Positions 30,624 through 41,580 of a stretch of 64,000 nt of DNA are shown in pieces. The notes below the pieces were generated by a model. That model was not told the DNA's origin. It saw only the letters and a list, made by a program, of their open reading frames with translations, and did no database searches. A program made the position numbers and the translations under genes. The first letter of the stretch is position 1, and every line of letters begins with the position of its first letter. This DNA is from Hyaloperonospora brassicae (taxonomy: Eukaryota; Oomycota; Peronosporomycetes; Peronosporales; Peronosporaceae): NCBI GenBank assembly GCA_947650285.1, contig CANTFL010000617.1, positions 1 through 64,000 of the forward strand. Reading direction: 5' to 3'.

Positions 30624-31781
30624 TGGTGGAGTGGTGATCGCTCTTTGGAGGAGTCGATCCCAACTCTCCACTGGCGCCCGGACGACCGACTAACGGAGGG
30701 GATACTCCGATCCCGTGTTCTTGATTGTCTTCCTCATCTTGTGTACCCTTCGGTAGGGCAAGTTGCACTCTTCCAGGTAGACTCGTGTCAATGGAAAACT
30801 TGACCGTGTTTGCGATAGTGTTCGAGGTTCGATCAAGGTGTGGAAATCTTCACACCACGATCGGGGTCGGCGTGATCACGTGGAATTCGTCACGCGATCA
30901 CGTGTATGCTTGTGGGGTGCTCGATATGAGTCACCCTGATCTGTAACAGATCGCCTTGTCCAAATGTAGACCTTGATTCGCGAGCCTTCTGACCACTTGA
31001 GCCGTCTCGCGATCTTGGGTCCTCAACCACAAAGGGTTTCCTGTGTCCAGTCGCATTTGGGGTGTTATTAAAGAAATCTTGATCCCTGGCCAAACAATCC
31101 AGGGATATCACTTGATTAAAGAGTGTAAGTCTTTCCTTGACTTCAAGTGGCCAATGATCCACCCGGAGGAGAAGTCGACACGTATACTTTGAAGCAAATT
31201 GAACTCTGTTTAGTGTTAACCGATCAAACCCACCAACCCTATCTCTATCCTAATTTCTTGGACATCGTTTGCCACATGACGCTCTCTCTAGCAGTAGCGA
31301 TCTTGTACTTGCGCGGCCCACACCTGATATACTTATCTACTCGCGATCAAATATTTGATGTCTGATCACGATCTCGATCGCTTTCTAATCCTGATCGCCT
31401 TGTTGATCGCGAATCACATGGTGTGCTCCGCACTAACCTGATTTCGATCATACACCTGATATCGATCGTGTACCTGATCGCTGATCGCTGATCACGATCT
31501 CAATCACTAATCACGATCTCGATTGCCTCCTTGATCTCGATTGCCTCCTTGATCTCGATTGCCTCCTTGATCGACTGATCGCCAACATTACCTTCCGCCT
31601 CATACCTTGATCCAAGACCGCAGGTCCCAATCTGCCCGATCTGATTTCCATTTTAGTCTGACTGTTCAATACGCGCGATCTCACCAGATGTGGGTCCGGG
31701 CCGATAACCGTTACCTGGCTCGGACATAATGGGAATGTGATTAGTTTCTCTACAGCGAATTTCCATAGTCGTTTTACCACA
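30624..31781 (-). mobile_element. N1: 5' LTR
   Basis: This 1158-bp LTR, TGTGGTAAAACGAC...CTCCACCA on the minus strand, is followed by a primer-binding site and gag. It is the partner of 18152-19309. Together they bound a 13.6-kb element inserted in H1 gag. Host codons resume exactly at 31782. Confidence 0.93.
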
Positions 31782-32056
31782 GGTACAACCCAAGCTTTGA
31801 AGAAGCAACCTCTGCAAACACCTCGGCTTCCTGTAAGCCAGATCCGATGGATCTTAGCCTTGCTGACGATAAAGGGGAAGTGGAGCTTTAGTTTGCAGAG
31901 CAACGACAGGAAGTGAAACGCTGTTATATGTGCGGAAGCACTAAACACTTGCGTCCCACTTGTCCTTTGCGTGAGCAACAACCCACTCATATGGGTCGAA
32001 ACTCCAGCCCCAACCAGAAACCTGGAATGGCACGGGGAAACGTCGACACTAAGTAG
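31782..32056 (+). pseudogene. H1: gag, second part with zinc knuckle
   Basis: The frame resumes as YNPSFEEATSANTSASCKPD, then PMDLSLADDKGEVEL, a stop, and FAEQRQEVKR. The CCHC knuckle CYMCGSTKHLRPTC is intact (C-x2-C-x4-H-x4-C at about 31922-31963). Gag ends at TAG 32054-32056. Joined across N1 with 17388-18149 it reads ...WNRY-NPSF..., which shows where N1 entered. Confidence 0.88.
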
Positions 32057-32149
32057 GTGCGAGGCGCCCTACAAAAGTAGAACTGAGTTCTGCCACTTCT
32101 CTACGAGGTAGAGTAAAACAAGGTGTAGCCCCACTGTGCTCTGTGCCCG

Positions 32150-32984
32150 CCAGCACAGAGCGTGGATACAAGCCAGGCTGTTAGTCATCAAGGCGAAAAT
32201 TATAGGCTTAAAGAATCATTGGTCGGTCCTATTCAATTGTATAACGTCATGCAATTATGATCAACGTATTTCCCTTGAGGGAAGTCAGCGATACGCTGAA
32301 GCACTCAAAGCGCATGAAGGTGATTAGATTACCGTTCGTCTAGCGACGGGTAGTCGCGTTAATGTGCCTAAGGTTGCGTTGAACTTGGGCGTGAAGTTTT
32401 TATCGTTTTACAGCATTTTACGATGTCTTGTCCTCGATTTTGATTCGAGATATGATCTCATCTTTAGTAGGGCTTGGCTTGAACGCCATGAGCCATGGAT
32501 TGATTGAAGGTATAAGATTTTAGTCGCCACGAGCAATGTTTCTAGCGAAGCTTTGGAGAGTCATGAACCCACCCTTGATAGGCGAGATGAGCGCTGTTTA
32601 CGCGAACCATTGACGGAAGATGTCAATGTGCAGGACATTGTTATGTCAGAGGTAATTAGCTCCAATGTCAATGACATGAAAACTGAGCGGATCTCATTTA
32701 CCGTATTTGAAGAGAGCTATACTCCGTTGAGTGATACTCGTTGTGATACTGTGTCACTGTATGCTGCAGGCATAGTTGTCCTGGGGCCAAGACATCACGA
32801 ATGTTTTTTCTCTGACGTGAGTGGGGTGGCACGTGAAATTCCACCAAGTGAGAGCGGCCGCGATGGCACCTCGCTGAATGTTGGTAATGAATTTGTTGGC
32901 AAGAAGCCAGAGTTTTCAGGGCTAGGCCCGGATGCTGTACGTGAAGTGGTACGTGTATATCCTCTGGGTGAAGTGTTCGAGTAA
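32150..32984 (+). pseudogene. H1: aspartic protease and downstream linker
   Basis: The frame near 32170-32330 reads LLVIKAKIIGLKNHWSVLF then NCITSCNY and ISLEGSQRYAEALKAHEGD. In relatives NCITSCNY is normally DSGASCNY, so the catalytic Asp is Asn here and the protease should be inactive. After a stop, SRYDLIFSRAWLERHEPW and IDW give the C-terminal part. An open frame of 143 codons (32553-32984) is the linker toward RT, with no recognised domain. Confidence 0.8.
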
Positions 32985-33332
32985 CGTGACTCTTTACTCG
33001 ATGTCGTTCAAGACATGAGCTCTCGTATAGAGTGTACTAAGATAAATAGCAAGCACGGGGACCCTTCTGTCCCGGCCTTTAGAAGGCGTAAGGTTTCTTA
33101 GAGGAAACAATCTCATCGTAAGGTGGCAACTGTTAAGCGCCTAACGTCTACAAAGCCACGAAGTGATAATAGTAATAATATACTATATACACTTGTCAAT
33201 GGGTTGACTGGCCAGATCGATGGCAATATAAGTCTTGATACTCTTCCATCCTTGGATACTCTATTTCACTTAAGATAAATGTCTGGCGGCGAATTTAGCC
33301 AAGTCTTACAGGCAGGAGAATAATCCGAGTTA

Positions 33333-34185
33333 GTGGTCATTCGGTCGGATAATGAGTTGGACTCATCCTCTATATTGGACGAGTCTGTCCTTGAGGACAC
33401 AAAGGCGGCATTGGATGCCCGTAGTGGATCTTCGATCCTTAAGGATCCTATTGATTCTTTCTATCCTTTGGTAAAGAAATTTCAGGACGTGGTGTGTCAC
33501 AACCCACCGTCCGTCTTACCTCCCGATAGAGGTGTACGTCATGAAATTGACTTGGTTCCTGGAACTAAATACTGCGTAACACGGCAGTGAACTCTACCAA
33601 AGGAATAGTGTGACGTCATTGACGACTTCTTTCGTGCAAGCACGCGGCAGAAATGGTACTTGAGAGAAAATCTCACCATTCCACACCGACCTTCTTTGTC
33701 AAAAAGCCCAATGGGAAGTGGCGCATTTTCATGCTTACAATAAGCTTGATGCGGCCATCATCCCGGCTCATACACCATTTCCGAGGAAGAATGTTCTTCA
33801 GAACAATATGGTGGGATGTACAATGTACAGTGCGCTCGACTTATTCGATGGTTATTACTAGCTGCTCATGCGAGAAAGCGATATTCCGCTGACAGCGGTC
33901 AGCCCTCCGAGCGTATGGGTCTGTAAGTGGCTTGTTATGCCGCAAGGGTTATCAAATGCCCCGGCTACATTCAATCGTCTCGTGGAACAATTGCTCAGAC
34001 CTCACCGAGGATATGCACAGACGCACTTTGATGACATATTTGTCCAAAGTCGTGCTATGAACGGTCAATCACATGCGGACAATCACACTGACCATTTACG
34101 AGCGGTGCTCAAGTGCGTGCGTACGAAAAGTTGTACACCAACGCGTCTAAGTGCATCTTTTGTGCAGAAGCGAATCCTTTTTTAG
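33333..34185 (+). pseudogene. H1: reverse transcriptase, N-terminal and palm
   Basis: The frame at 33333-33590 ends PDRGVRHEIDLVPGTKYCV, the start of the RT domain. After frameshifts, 33868-34185 reads MRESDIPLTAVSPPSVWV, WLVMPQGLSNAPATFNRLV and THFDDIFVQSRAM. The catalytic YxDD box appears as FDDI. Stops at 33587 and elsewhere mean it is not functional. Confidence 0.88.
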
Positions 34186-34862
34186 GGTGCTTTAATGGTA
34201 AGCGAGGCCTTAGAGCGGATCCCGATAAGGTAAAAGCCATAGTTGATTGGACGGTTCCTAAGAACCATAAGTACCTACGTAAGTGGCTTGGCCTTGCCAA
34301 TTACTTGCACAAGTACAGTGCGAATTACGCAGATATGGCTCGGCCATTATCCAATCTCCTTAAAAAGGATGTGGAATGGTGTTGGACTAACACCGAGCAT
34401 GAAGCATTTACGGTTGTTAAAGAGAGTCTTCTTCATGCGCAAATCTTGGCTTTGTTCGATCCTGATCGGCCGTTTAGTGTCGTCTGTGACGCATCTGACT
34501 TTGCCATCGGCAGTGCTCTGTTACAAACAGATAATGATGGATGGGAACGCGTCATTGCGTTTGAGTCCCGGCAGCTGAAAGCAGCTGAAAAGAACTATCC
34601 TGCTCATAACAAAGAGCTACTTGCAATGAAGTATGCTCTCGTCAAATTCAGAGTTCATCTGCTTGGCTCTAAGCCTTTTGTGATCTATACAGATCATGCG
34701 TCATTACGCACTGCAACCCAGTCGCCACATCTATATCAGCAAATGGATCGTTGGCTCTCATTCTTTGCGGAATATAACTTTGAGGTGAAGTACAAGCTGG
34801 GCAAGCAGAATGCTTTGGCTGATGCGTTGTCTCGCGGCCTGAATATGAACTTGCTCATGTAA
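34113..34862 (+). pseudogene. H1: RT thumb and RNase H, longest intact pol segment
   Basis: This is an uninterrupted frame of 249 codons. Residues 1-75 are the RT thumb and connection (VKAIVDWTVPKNHKYLRKWL, LANYLHKYSANYADMARPL). Residues 100-245 are a Ty3-type RNase H with its acidic residues kept: VVCDASDFAIGSALLQ, HNKELLAMKYALVKF, VIYTDHASL, and the end QNALADALSR. The first Met is internal to pol; the real protein would come from upstream in another frame. It is followed at once by the integrase in a new frame. Confidence 0.92.
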
Positions 34863-36354
34863 CGACTCTGTCATCATCGGTCACTGACCTCATTCGTTCG
34901 ACATATGCCAAAGATGAACACTGTGTAGCGCAGCTACGCGCTATAGGGAGCGAGGAGTGTAAGGACTCAGACATAGAATTGTCGGCACGGTTACGTGCGA
35001 GGCTACACCGATATTCCATCGACCAAGGCCTGTTGTGCTATAGCACGGATGTGGAGGATACCCCTCGCATCTTTGTCCCTCATGATAGGGAGTTGAAGTA
35101 TCGGATCCTCTATGAGGCACGTGATACTGCGTTGAGTGGTCATCTCGATCGTGGAAAGACCTATAGCTCTGTGACCCGATGTTATTGGTGGCCCGAATTA
35201 TACAAATGGGTGAGCACATATGTGCCTACGTGTGAATCGTGTCAATGGGTGAAACCCTCACCTTACGCGGCCGCGACGCTGGCTAGTTTGACTGTACCAA
35301 AGGGGTGTGGGGTGTCCATCAGCATGGATTTTCTGTTCGGTTACCGAAAGATTCGTATGGCAATACGGTTATGGCGGTCTTTGTTGACCGTTTGAGCAGT
35401 ATGGCTCATATAACGGCGGTGCCGGATACCATTGATGGTGAAGCTACTGCAACGCTGTTTATCGATCTAGTGTTCCGATAACTCGGATTGCCGTTTTCAA
35501 TTGTCTCTGATAGAGATCCTCGCTTCACTGGTACTTTTTGGAGACACATCTTCCAGGTGCTCGGCACACGTTTAGCAATGTCCTCTGCGGATCATTCTCA
35601 GACAGATGGTCAAACCGAGCTAGTCAATTTTATCAATAGTGACATCTTGCGCAAGGTTTCCACTGAAACGCCTAATCTTTGGAGCTCGATGCTCCCTTTT
35701 GTTTAGTTTGCGTTAAACAACGCCGTGCATGCCTCTACCGGATACACACCGTTGTGTGAATGGTCTCACACACCCTCGCGTTCCATTAACGCTACCACTG
35801 CGTGGTTTAGGGCTTGGAGGGGGAGGAGTTGCCGATCGACTTGCCGATATCAGCCCTTCTACTGTTCAAAAACAGTTAAGCGAGTTTCTCGCAACGCGAT
35901 TAAATGTCTTACGACATGTGCGTGACTCACAGGCTGATAGCCAAGACAAGCAGAAGGGACAAGCTGATGCTAAAGGCAGATATTGTATTGAACGTTATGA
36001 GTGCGGAGACCAAGTTCTACCCAATGCTAAAAACTTGCCTACAATTGTAGCGTCTGCCGTCTTCAAGACAAAGTTGCGTCCGCGCTTCATTTTACCAGTC
36101 ACGGTCGTCGCCAAGAATGGAATTGCGTATACGATCAACCTTCCGCGCAAATTGCGCACACACCCTGTGTTTTACGTTGGATTGCTTAAGCCGTATTGGG
36201 ATCTGTCCCACGTGAAATTACATGCGCTTGCGCTGCAAAGGATGGCCTTGCCATCATTTGCTAAATACTTATCAGGAAGTCACGCTGAGCCTTTATCCGG
36301 GCTTGGCCCAAATCCAATGCCTGGACACGGGCTTGTTCCAACTTCAATACCTTG
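34863..36354 (+). pseudogene. H1: integrase
   Basis: The zinc-binding region at 34979-35395 contains FVPHDRELKYRILYEARDT, SGHLDRGKTYSSVTRCYWW and CESCQWVKP. After a frameshift near 35350 the core follows: MAVFVDRLSSMAHITAV (first Asp), FSIVSDRDPRFTGTFWRHIF (second Asp) and SADHSQTDGQTELVN (Glu), so the DDE residues remain. The C-terminal part (35729-36355) reads KNGIAYTINLPRKLRTHPV and FYVGLLKPYW. Frame changes occur at about 35350, 35480, 35705 and 35730. Confidence 0.9.
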
Positions 36355-37401
36355 ACACAGGCTCGCATCGCGTCATACGCCTTCCGGGTCTTTATTATTG
36401 TCTCACGGAGACTAATTATCTCGAGAAGCACCTTTTTGTGCTCCTCCTTCCGTATACTGACCACCTCTGACGCTGCTCGATGAGTTAGGGACCACCAGTT
36501 CCATGTGAAGCGACTCCTGAAACGACGTCGTCGTCAGGGTCAATACCAGTATCTGGTGAAGTGGCAAGTGTACCCGGAGTCGGAGAACGCGTGAGAGTTT
36601 GAGACACCCCTTCGGCAGGATTGCCCATACGCCGTTGATGTTTTTGAAGATCGTAGCAGGGGTCATCCCTCGACCGAGAGCGCCTCTCACCAAAAGTGGT
36701 GGAGGCAGGTGGGTAGTTGGGAACCGCTTGACCAACCTCACATTAGCCGACACAGCCGGAGCATAGCGTATGCGAGTTGGCAACTGGCCTTAAGCTTGGT
36801 GTGATCATACCGAAGCTTTCGTTCTAGAAGAACATATGCCACATCGGCACTTTCTCTGAGAGCTAACACGCTGCTGAGGTGTCGTTTCCGATGCACCCGG
36901 CGAGAAAAAGCGCTGTCTTCTTCCTCCTGAGATTTGCCTGCTAATATGAGGATGGTTATACTCTTCATCGGTGGAACCGGTGCACCCCGTGCTTGCGTAT
37001 CAAGTCGCAACTTGTATTAACTCTGAGTCGTCAAGTAAGGTTGCAGGTACCTCTCGCGAAGTTCCTGCCGACTTGACGCCCCATCAGAAGATTTAGGCTC
37101 AGCGCCAATGGCCCACTCTGCCAAAGAATGACCTGTCGTTGGGGTATACGCTCTTCCACATTGAGTGTTGTGAACAGATCTCAACGACGACCCTCAAGCG
37201 TTGCAGCAAGATGCATACGGCGCTGAGAACTCTCCTCTCGTTGGTCAGCCAACTGTTGTTAATTATCAAGCGGATTGGTGATGATGGCATCGCCCACGAT
37301 GGGTGTTTGATGCGGCGTCGATGGCGCGTTGGCTTCGCCACGCTCGGCAAATGGGTTTGGTGCAAATGAGGCGCTGCCTCTTGTACTGGTGAGTCGGACA
37401 T
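36261..37401 (-). pseudogene. H1: antisense coiled-coil gene remnant
   Basis: On the strand opposite to pol, an ATG at 37401 lies 214 bases inside the 3' LTR and opens MSDSPVQEAAPHLHQTHLPS. In a second frame LADQREESSQRRMHLAATLE follows. At 36738-37010 the frame reads RKRHLSSVLALRESADVAYV and LLERKLRYDHTKLKASCQL. At 36261-36464 it reads RKEEHKKVLLEIISLRETII. All these parts are heptad-like and charged. Position and orientation match the antisense genes of N1 and N2, but here the gene overlaps the chromodomain on the other strand. It is broken. Alternatively, only the shadow of a leucine-rich strand is seen. Confidence 0.45.
36505..36660 (+). pseudogene. H1: chromodomain
   Basis: The plus strand reads FHVKRLLKRRRRQGQYQYL, VKWQVYPESENA, stop, then EFETPLRQDCPYAVDVFE. 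This is the chromodomain core (YQYLVKW..YPESE) at the end of pol. One stop replaces the usual Trp after SENA. It lies opposite to the antisense coiled-coil frames. Confidence 0.8.
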
Positions 37402-37615
37402 TGTCTATTCGTCACCATAGATATCGGTTTAGCAACCATTATTTACCCCCACATCAATGCTAAGGTAGGACGAGAGAGTCGAGGACTTATGGGGTGGCGA
37501 TGCCTTGGTATTTTGTGATTTGCCAAGCGTGAAGGTTTAAACGCACACAAACCGTCCTCTTCAAGAAAAGAATTCGATTCACATTTTGTGGTAACGTCAA
37601 ATTTGTATAAAAGGG
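37402..37615 (+). other. H1: 3' untranslated end with possible polypurine tract
   Basis: Non-coding stretch between pol and 3' LTR. The last bases, ATAAAAGGGTG, just before the LTR could be a degenerate polypurine tract priming plus-strand synthesis. Confidence 0.4.
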
Positions 37616-38141
37616 TGTAAAAGGGTTACACGTCTACTGGTAGTCGACAATTTGTGTGGTGCACACAAGGGATGGGATCCCCTTTTTAAGTAATATCAGA
37701 ACACAGTATCAATTGTTGAAGACTGATGTCTGTCAACCATTGAATACGAGATCTTTTGAGAGGTTTATTTTAGACGTTAGCGAGGAGGTTCATTACTTTG
37801 TTCTAAGGTGTTCTTTTAGGTTCAAAACAGAAATATAGTTCAGTTCCCATTTCGATCCGATAAACACGTGCCTTTTGAGGCATCTTGTGATCTTTAAAGA
37901 GGTAGCGACGCCTTGATAAGGCAGCTACTCCTTGCACTCTGTGCGTTGACCTCCAAATCGTTTGGGTCCCCCTGGAACAATGACCGTAAGCTCTCTGAGC
38001 TTTTTGACTCTTTAAATCGGGGTCTGGAACCAAATCTTAGCTCGTTCAGCTGTTGACTCTTTGAGTCGGGTTCGTAAAACCAAAGTTGCTAATTGAGCGT
38101 TTAAGTCTTCCTCTGACGTAAGTAGCGTTAGCTCCGCTAAA
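37616..38141 (+). mobile_element. H1: 3' LTR
   Basis: It starts TGTAAAAGGGTTACACG and ends CCGCTAAA (CCGCTACA in the 5' copy). It is 526 bp and lacks the Copia-like insert of the 5' LTR, so it shows the empty site. It carries a ~49-bp tandem duplication around 38004-38100 (two copies of a block starting TTGACTCTTT) that the 5' LTR lacks. Confidence 0.9.
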
Positions 38142-38146
38142 GCCCC

Positions 38147-39042
38147 AAAAAACTGAAATGGATTTCGGTGCATTGCTTCTGCCTAGCACGTATCCTCGCT
38201 TCGATCGCTCCATATGAGCGTTAAGGAAAAAGGATTTTGCTAGTGAGGATTCGCCACGTTGATTAAATATGAATCGGATGAGATACCCGCTAATACAACA
38301 TCAAAATCGAAACGGAAAGGTGCATTGAGGTTAATTCACTTTTTGTGCTCTGCCTATGCTTCGTGAACAGCAAATCACAACGACTTGTAGCCTCTAGGTC
38401 GCATATTCGGGCTCCCGCTGGAAATTTCACAGGGCAAATCTACCTAGACTTCTAAACATAAGGTCGACGCAAAATGAAGTACACGACTACTGAAGAATCC
38501 GAGCAAAGTACCTTGAACCCGTATGTCGTCACGTTACATATTCTTGAGGCATGCGTATCAAAGTTTATCTGAAATAACGCTTAGCTGCACATCTGCTCCT
38601 TTGCTGTAATTCTCTGTGGTCTTTGCCAAGGTACTATTTGCTGAGCGTCTCTGCTGATACCACGTATTTAATTTATCACATAGTCTGGTAGCACCCCCTC
38701 CATTCGTGATAGAACCGTTAGTTGTCGATGACATCTCACGCCCAGTCACACAAACATTATGCCACTTTTTGTGTTGCTCTCTTTTATGCATGCAGTCTAG
38801 CACAGTAAAATTGTCCAGACCCCTATGACATAAACGACAAGCAATCGTCAGGTCGAATCAAGACGAGAGAACGCCACGTCGGCAGCCAAGTGTGCCAATA
38901 TACCGAGGCGAGTCTTCTGGAGAATCAGCGTGGTGTTCAACTTACTTGAATTTGGACCGCACGTGCCCCTTGTTAAAGTTTAAACAATATTAAACTAGAG
39001 AACATGAGGACGTCGTGTTGACTTTTCGGAGACATAAACCTC
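38147..39042. other. no gene seen
   Basis: No recognisable gene. An 81-codon minus-strand frame at 38558-38803 has several Cys and His but no motif I can name. Confidence 0.4.
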
Positions 39043-39510
39043 TGGTAATGGGGTGAGACCGATACATAATAGTTGGTACGAAAGTATCAATTTTGAATAT
39101 TATAGATATTGCTGATATTTGATCAACATCACTCGAGAAAAGCGATGTTGTCGGATTATTATCTCAAAGGGTAATATTCGTGGAGGGGTCCACTTATTGG
39201 TTGATGTACTGTGTACATAAACCAAATTAACCATAATCGCTGCTGGAAGCGCGCAATGGGCGGTGGACAGAAGACCCACACAGGAGACAGTAGTTCAATA
39301 TAGTCAGATTAAGACAAAAGATGATTTAGTAAGAAAATACCTATATTAATAGCAGTTTTCATTTTCCCTCAAGACAGAGCTGTCGGGTTCTGTATTGTCT
39401 TGGTCGCGCTTCTTCACGCCAATTGCACCTGACGTCGATCGTACGCATCCTTGTATTGTTATCATGTCAAGGCCTTGCTCAGTTATTTGAGCAAGAGCAT
39501 GCCCGTTCCA
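39043..39510 (+). mobile_element. element D: 5' LTR (family G)
   Basis: This 468-bp LTR (TGGTAATGGGGTGAG...GCCCGTTCCA) closely matches solo LTR F but lacks its mitochondrial-like insert. It carries GGTT-ATGTAC/GTACAT-AACC in place of the GGTTGATATC stem of the other subgroup, and CTTGCTCA/TGAGCAAG near its end. A primer-binding site (39513-39530) and gag follow. Confidence 0.85.
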
Positions 39511-39512
39511 CC

Positions 39513-39530
39513 CTGTAGCAATTTGTAGTC
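39513..39530 (+). other. element D: primer-binding site, mutated
   Basis: CTGTAGCAATTTGTAGTC follows the LTR end after two bases and aligns with the family site TGGTAGCACTTTGTAGTC. Confidence 0.6.
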
Positions 39531-39558
39531 CTTCCAGAGACCAAGAATCTAATCAATC

Positions 39559-40261
39559 ATGAACATGATGGATAAAGAGAAGAGCTATCACGTCACACGT
39601 GAAGGCTTCGCCCATTTTAGTGACCTCGAACGGGTCGCGGTAGGGCGAATGAGCTCCTTCGCGAGCGACATTGGCGTTACCGCTATATTGGAATCTCTTG
39701 ACAGAGACCAACAACACGTCACAATCGCCAGGTTCATTCAACAGAAACTTGGCGCCAAGCGAGGGAAATTTGCCTTCCCGTACCATCAAGACTCTCAACG
39801 GGCTGAGCAGTTGAGTTAATTCGGTGCTTAACAGACAGAGCTGTTGAGACAGCGGCAAATGAATGCTGCTGTAGGCGGGACGACGCACACGCGTCGCCTC
39901 AAAATTTAAAAGTTTGCATCTCCAAGTACAGAGGAGTCGACGAAGACTTCCTGTTGTTATGGCTCGTAAAATTAGACAGAACCACAATGGCACGTCGCAT
40001 CGACAATGAGTAAATGAAACTCACATTTGCTTAAACCCACTTGGCAGAGCGCGCCAAAAATTGGGCCTTAAGGCTGGAGATGAGTGCCCATCCGCATCTA
40101 AGTCGCTAGACGCTTTTAAAACCCGTCTTAAACGAACGTTTAATCCGCCAAGGGCTGAGTTCAGGGCTCGATCAGAATTTCTGAGACTCAAACAAGGTAC
40201 GCGTGATGTGCACGCATACGCTCACGGGTTGTCGCTGTATGCCAACCCATCAGGATTGTGA
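39559..40261 (+). pseudogene. element D: gag, truncated
   Basis: ATG 39559 opens MNMMDKEKSYHVTREGFAHF, like element C (MNMLDDEETFYATREGFTHL). LESLDRDQQHVTIARFIQQK follows, and after frameshifts 40061-40261 reads KSLDAFKTRLKRTFNPPRAE and RARSEFLRLKQGTRDVHAYA. Homology stops near 40261, before the zinc knuckle, so the rest of the element is deleted or unrecognisable. Confidence 0.85.
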
Positions 40262-40715
40262 TGCTACACGAGTCTCCCTCGCGTATCAGTTCTTGTGCTA
40301 ATGCTTGATTCATCTACACCTGTCACAGCACCATCACCTTTCTGCTTCGACTTGGCAAGTTTTCTCATCCACGTCGGACATCATGTACGCGCAGTGACGC
40401 GTTGCAATTTATTTACGTCAGCGCTTTTCTTCAAACGCTTACAGCCAGACGGCTAGTCACTAGTGGACTTGTCAGATGGTACGTGGCTAGAGATGTTGCC
40501 GCTGTGATGTTACGATCCCAACTGTGGTGCATAATAAGAGCCAACTCGATCGGGTAAATTACTCGGACTAGCAATTATATAGATATTCCGATCCACAATA
40601 TTCAAGTAAATGCTCGCGATCCAAGATCTATTATGTTCTTTCTAGTAACGCTGCCGATAATATGCGTCAGTCGCGTATTACACGACAGCTACATCGGTTC
40701 GCCGTTAGCATACTT
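40262..40715. other. no gene seen
   Basis: Unrecognised sequence between two gag remnants. Confidence 0.4.
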
Positions 40716-41188
40716 TGTGAAAAGAGGTGAGCCCCATTTAGGTCACTGATATAGAAAAAATATATATGTGGATATTATCGAAGTAAATCATTCATTTAAA
40801 GTACTTGGTTCAGGCAAAATTAATAAAATATTCCCAGTAAAGGTACTTTGTTTTCTGCAGCTCCACTTATCGATTTATAAAAGCCGAGTAATAAATCATA
40901 AAATTAACATGTAATCGCTGCTAGACGCGCGCCATAGGTGGTGAGCGAAAAATTTAACGAGGAGAATGTCGTATACATAATTAAACTAGGATTGAGAGAG
41001 TTGGTAAAAAAAGATAGTTTGATTTATATACAGTATTACTTTTACGTTACGTTGAGCTTCCTTTGCGCTACTCTCTACCTCTTGCTCCCTTAAAGCTCAC
41101 GTGTTTGTGACGTCTATAAATAATCTACATTTGTATTATAAAACATTCTAAAAATTACAATTGATAGGTAATAAGGTGATCTGATATA
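40716..41188 (+). mobile_element. element E: 5' LTR (family G), decayed
   Basis: The left end TGTGAAAAGAGGTGAGCCCC aligns with TGTAACGGGGTGAGCCC. The block ATCGCTGCTAGACGCGCGCC and the ACTTTTACGTTACG-GAGCTTCCT end region match the family. The right end is inferred from the primer-binding site at 41191. Confidence 0.65.
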
Positions 41189-41190
41189 TG

Positions 41191-41208
41191 TGGTAGTAAT
41201 CAGTGGTC
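41191..41208 (+). other. element E: primer-binding site
   Basis: TGGTAGTAATCAGTGGTC aligns with the family site TGGTAGCACTTTGTAGTC. Confidence 0.55.
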
Positions 41209-41237
41209 CGTTCAACGGTTACGATCAACGCATCCAT

Positions 41238-41580
41238 CATGAAGACGAAATTAAAAGAGGAAGGATATTACACCTGGCATGAAGGCTTTAAGAATTTTAG
41301 TAATATCGAATGGACTGCGGTTGAGAGTATATTTTCCCGTCAGCGAAACCGCTGTCAGCTCCATGTTGGAGGAGCTTGACAGCGATCAACAAATTGCCGC
41401 ATTAGCCACATTCATTAACTGTCGATAAAAGGGAGTAGGTATCTTTGCTTTACTAGCAAAAAGCTCAACAGGCCTAGCATTTAGATAACTCGGCGTTTAT
41501 CGACAAAGCTGTTAAGACAGCAACAAATCAATGCTACTTGACTAGTACCCTTCAGTACAAGAACAAATATTTCCTACCAA
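41238..41580 (+). pseudogene. element E: gag N-terminal fragment
   Basis: ATG 41238 opens MKTKLKEEGYYTWHEGFKNF then SNIEWTAVES, aligning with YATREGFTHLSDIEWGAVER of element C. Homology continues weakly in other frames (LAKSSTGLAF...-like and LLRQQQINAT-like) to about 41550. Nothing recognisable follows. Confidence 0.75.

Noticed and set aside
36412..36783. 123-codon minus-strand frame beside the H1 chromodomain as a protein
   Set aside because: Its composition is not coiled coil; neighbouring frames carry the heptad pattern, and it overlaps the chromodomain as a shadow.
38558..38803. Zinc-finger or transposase fragment
   Set aside because: Cys and His are present but the spacing fits no finger or transposase domain I know.
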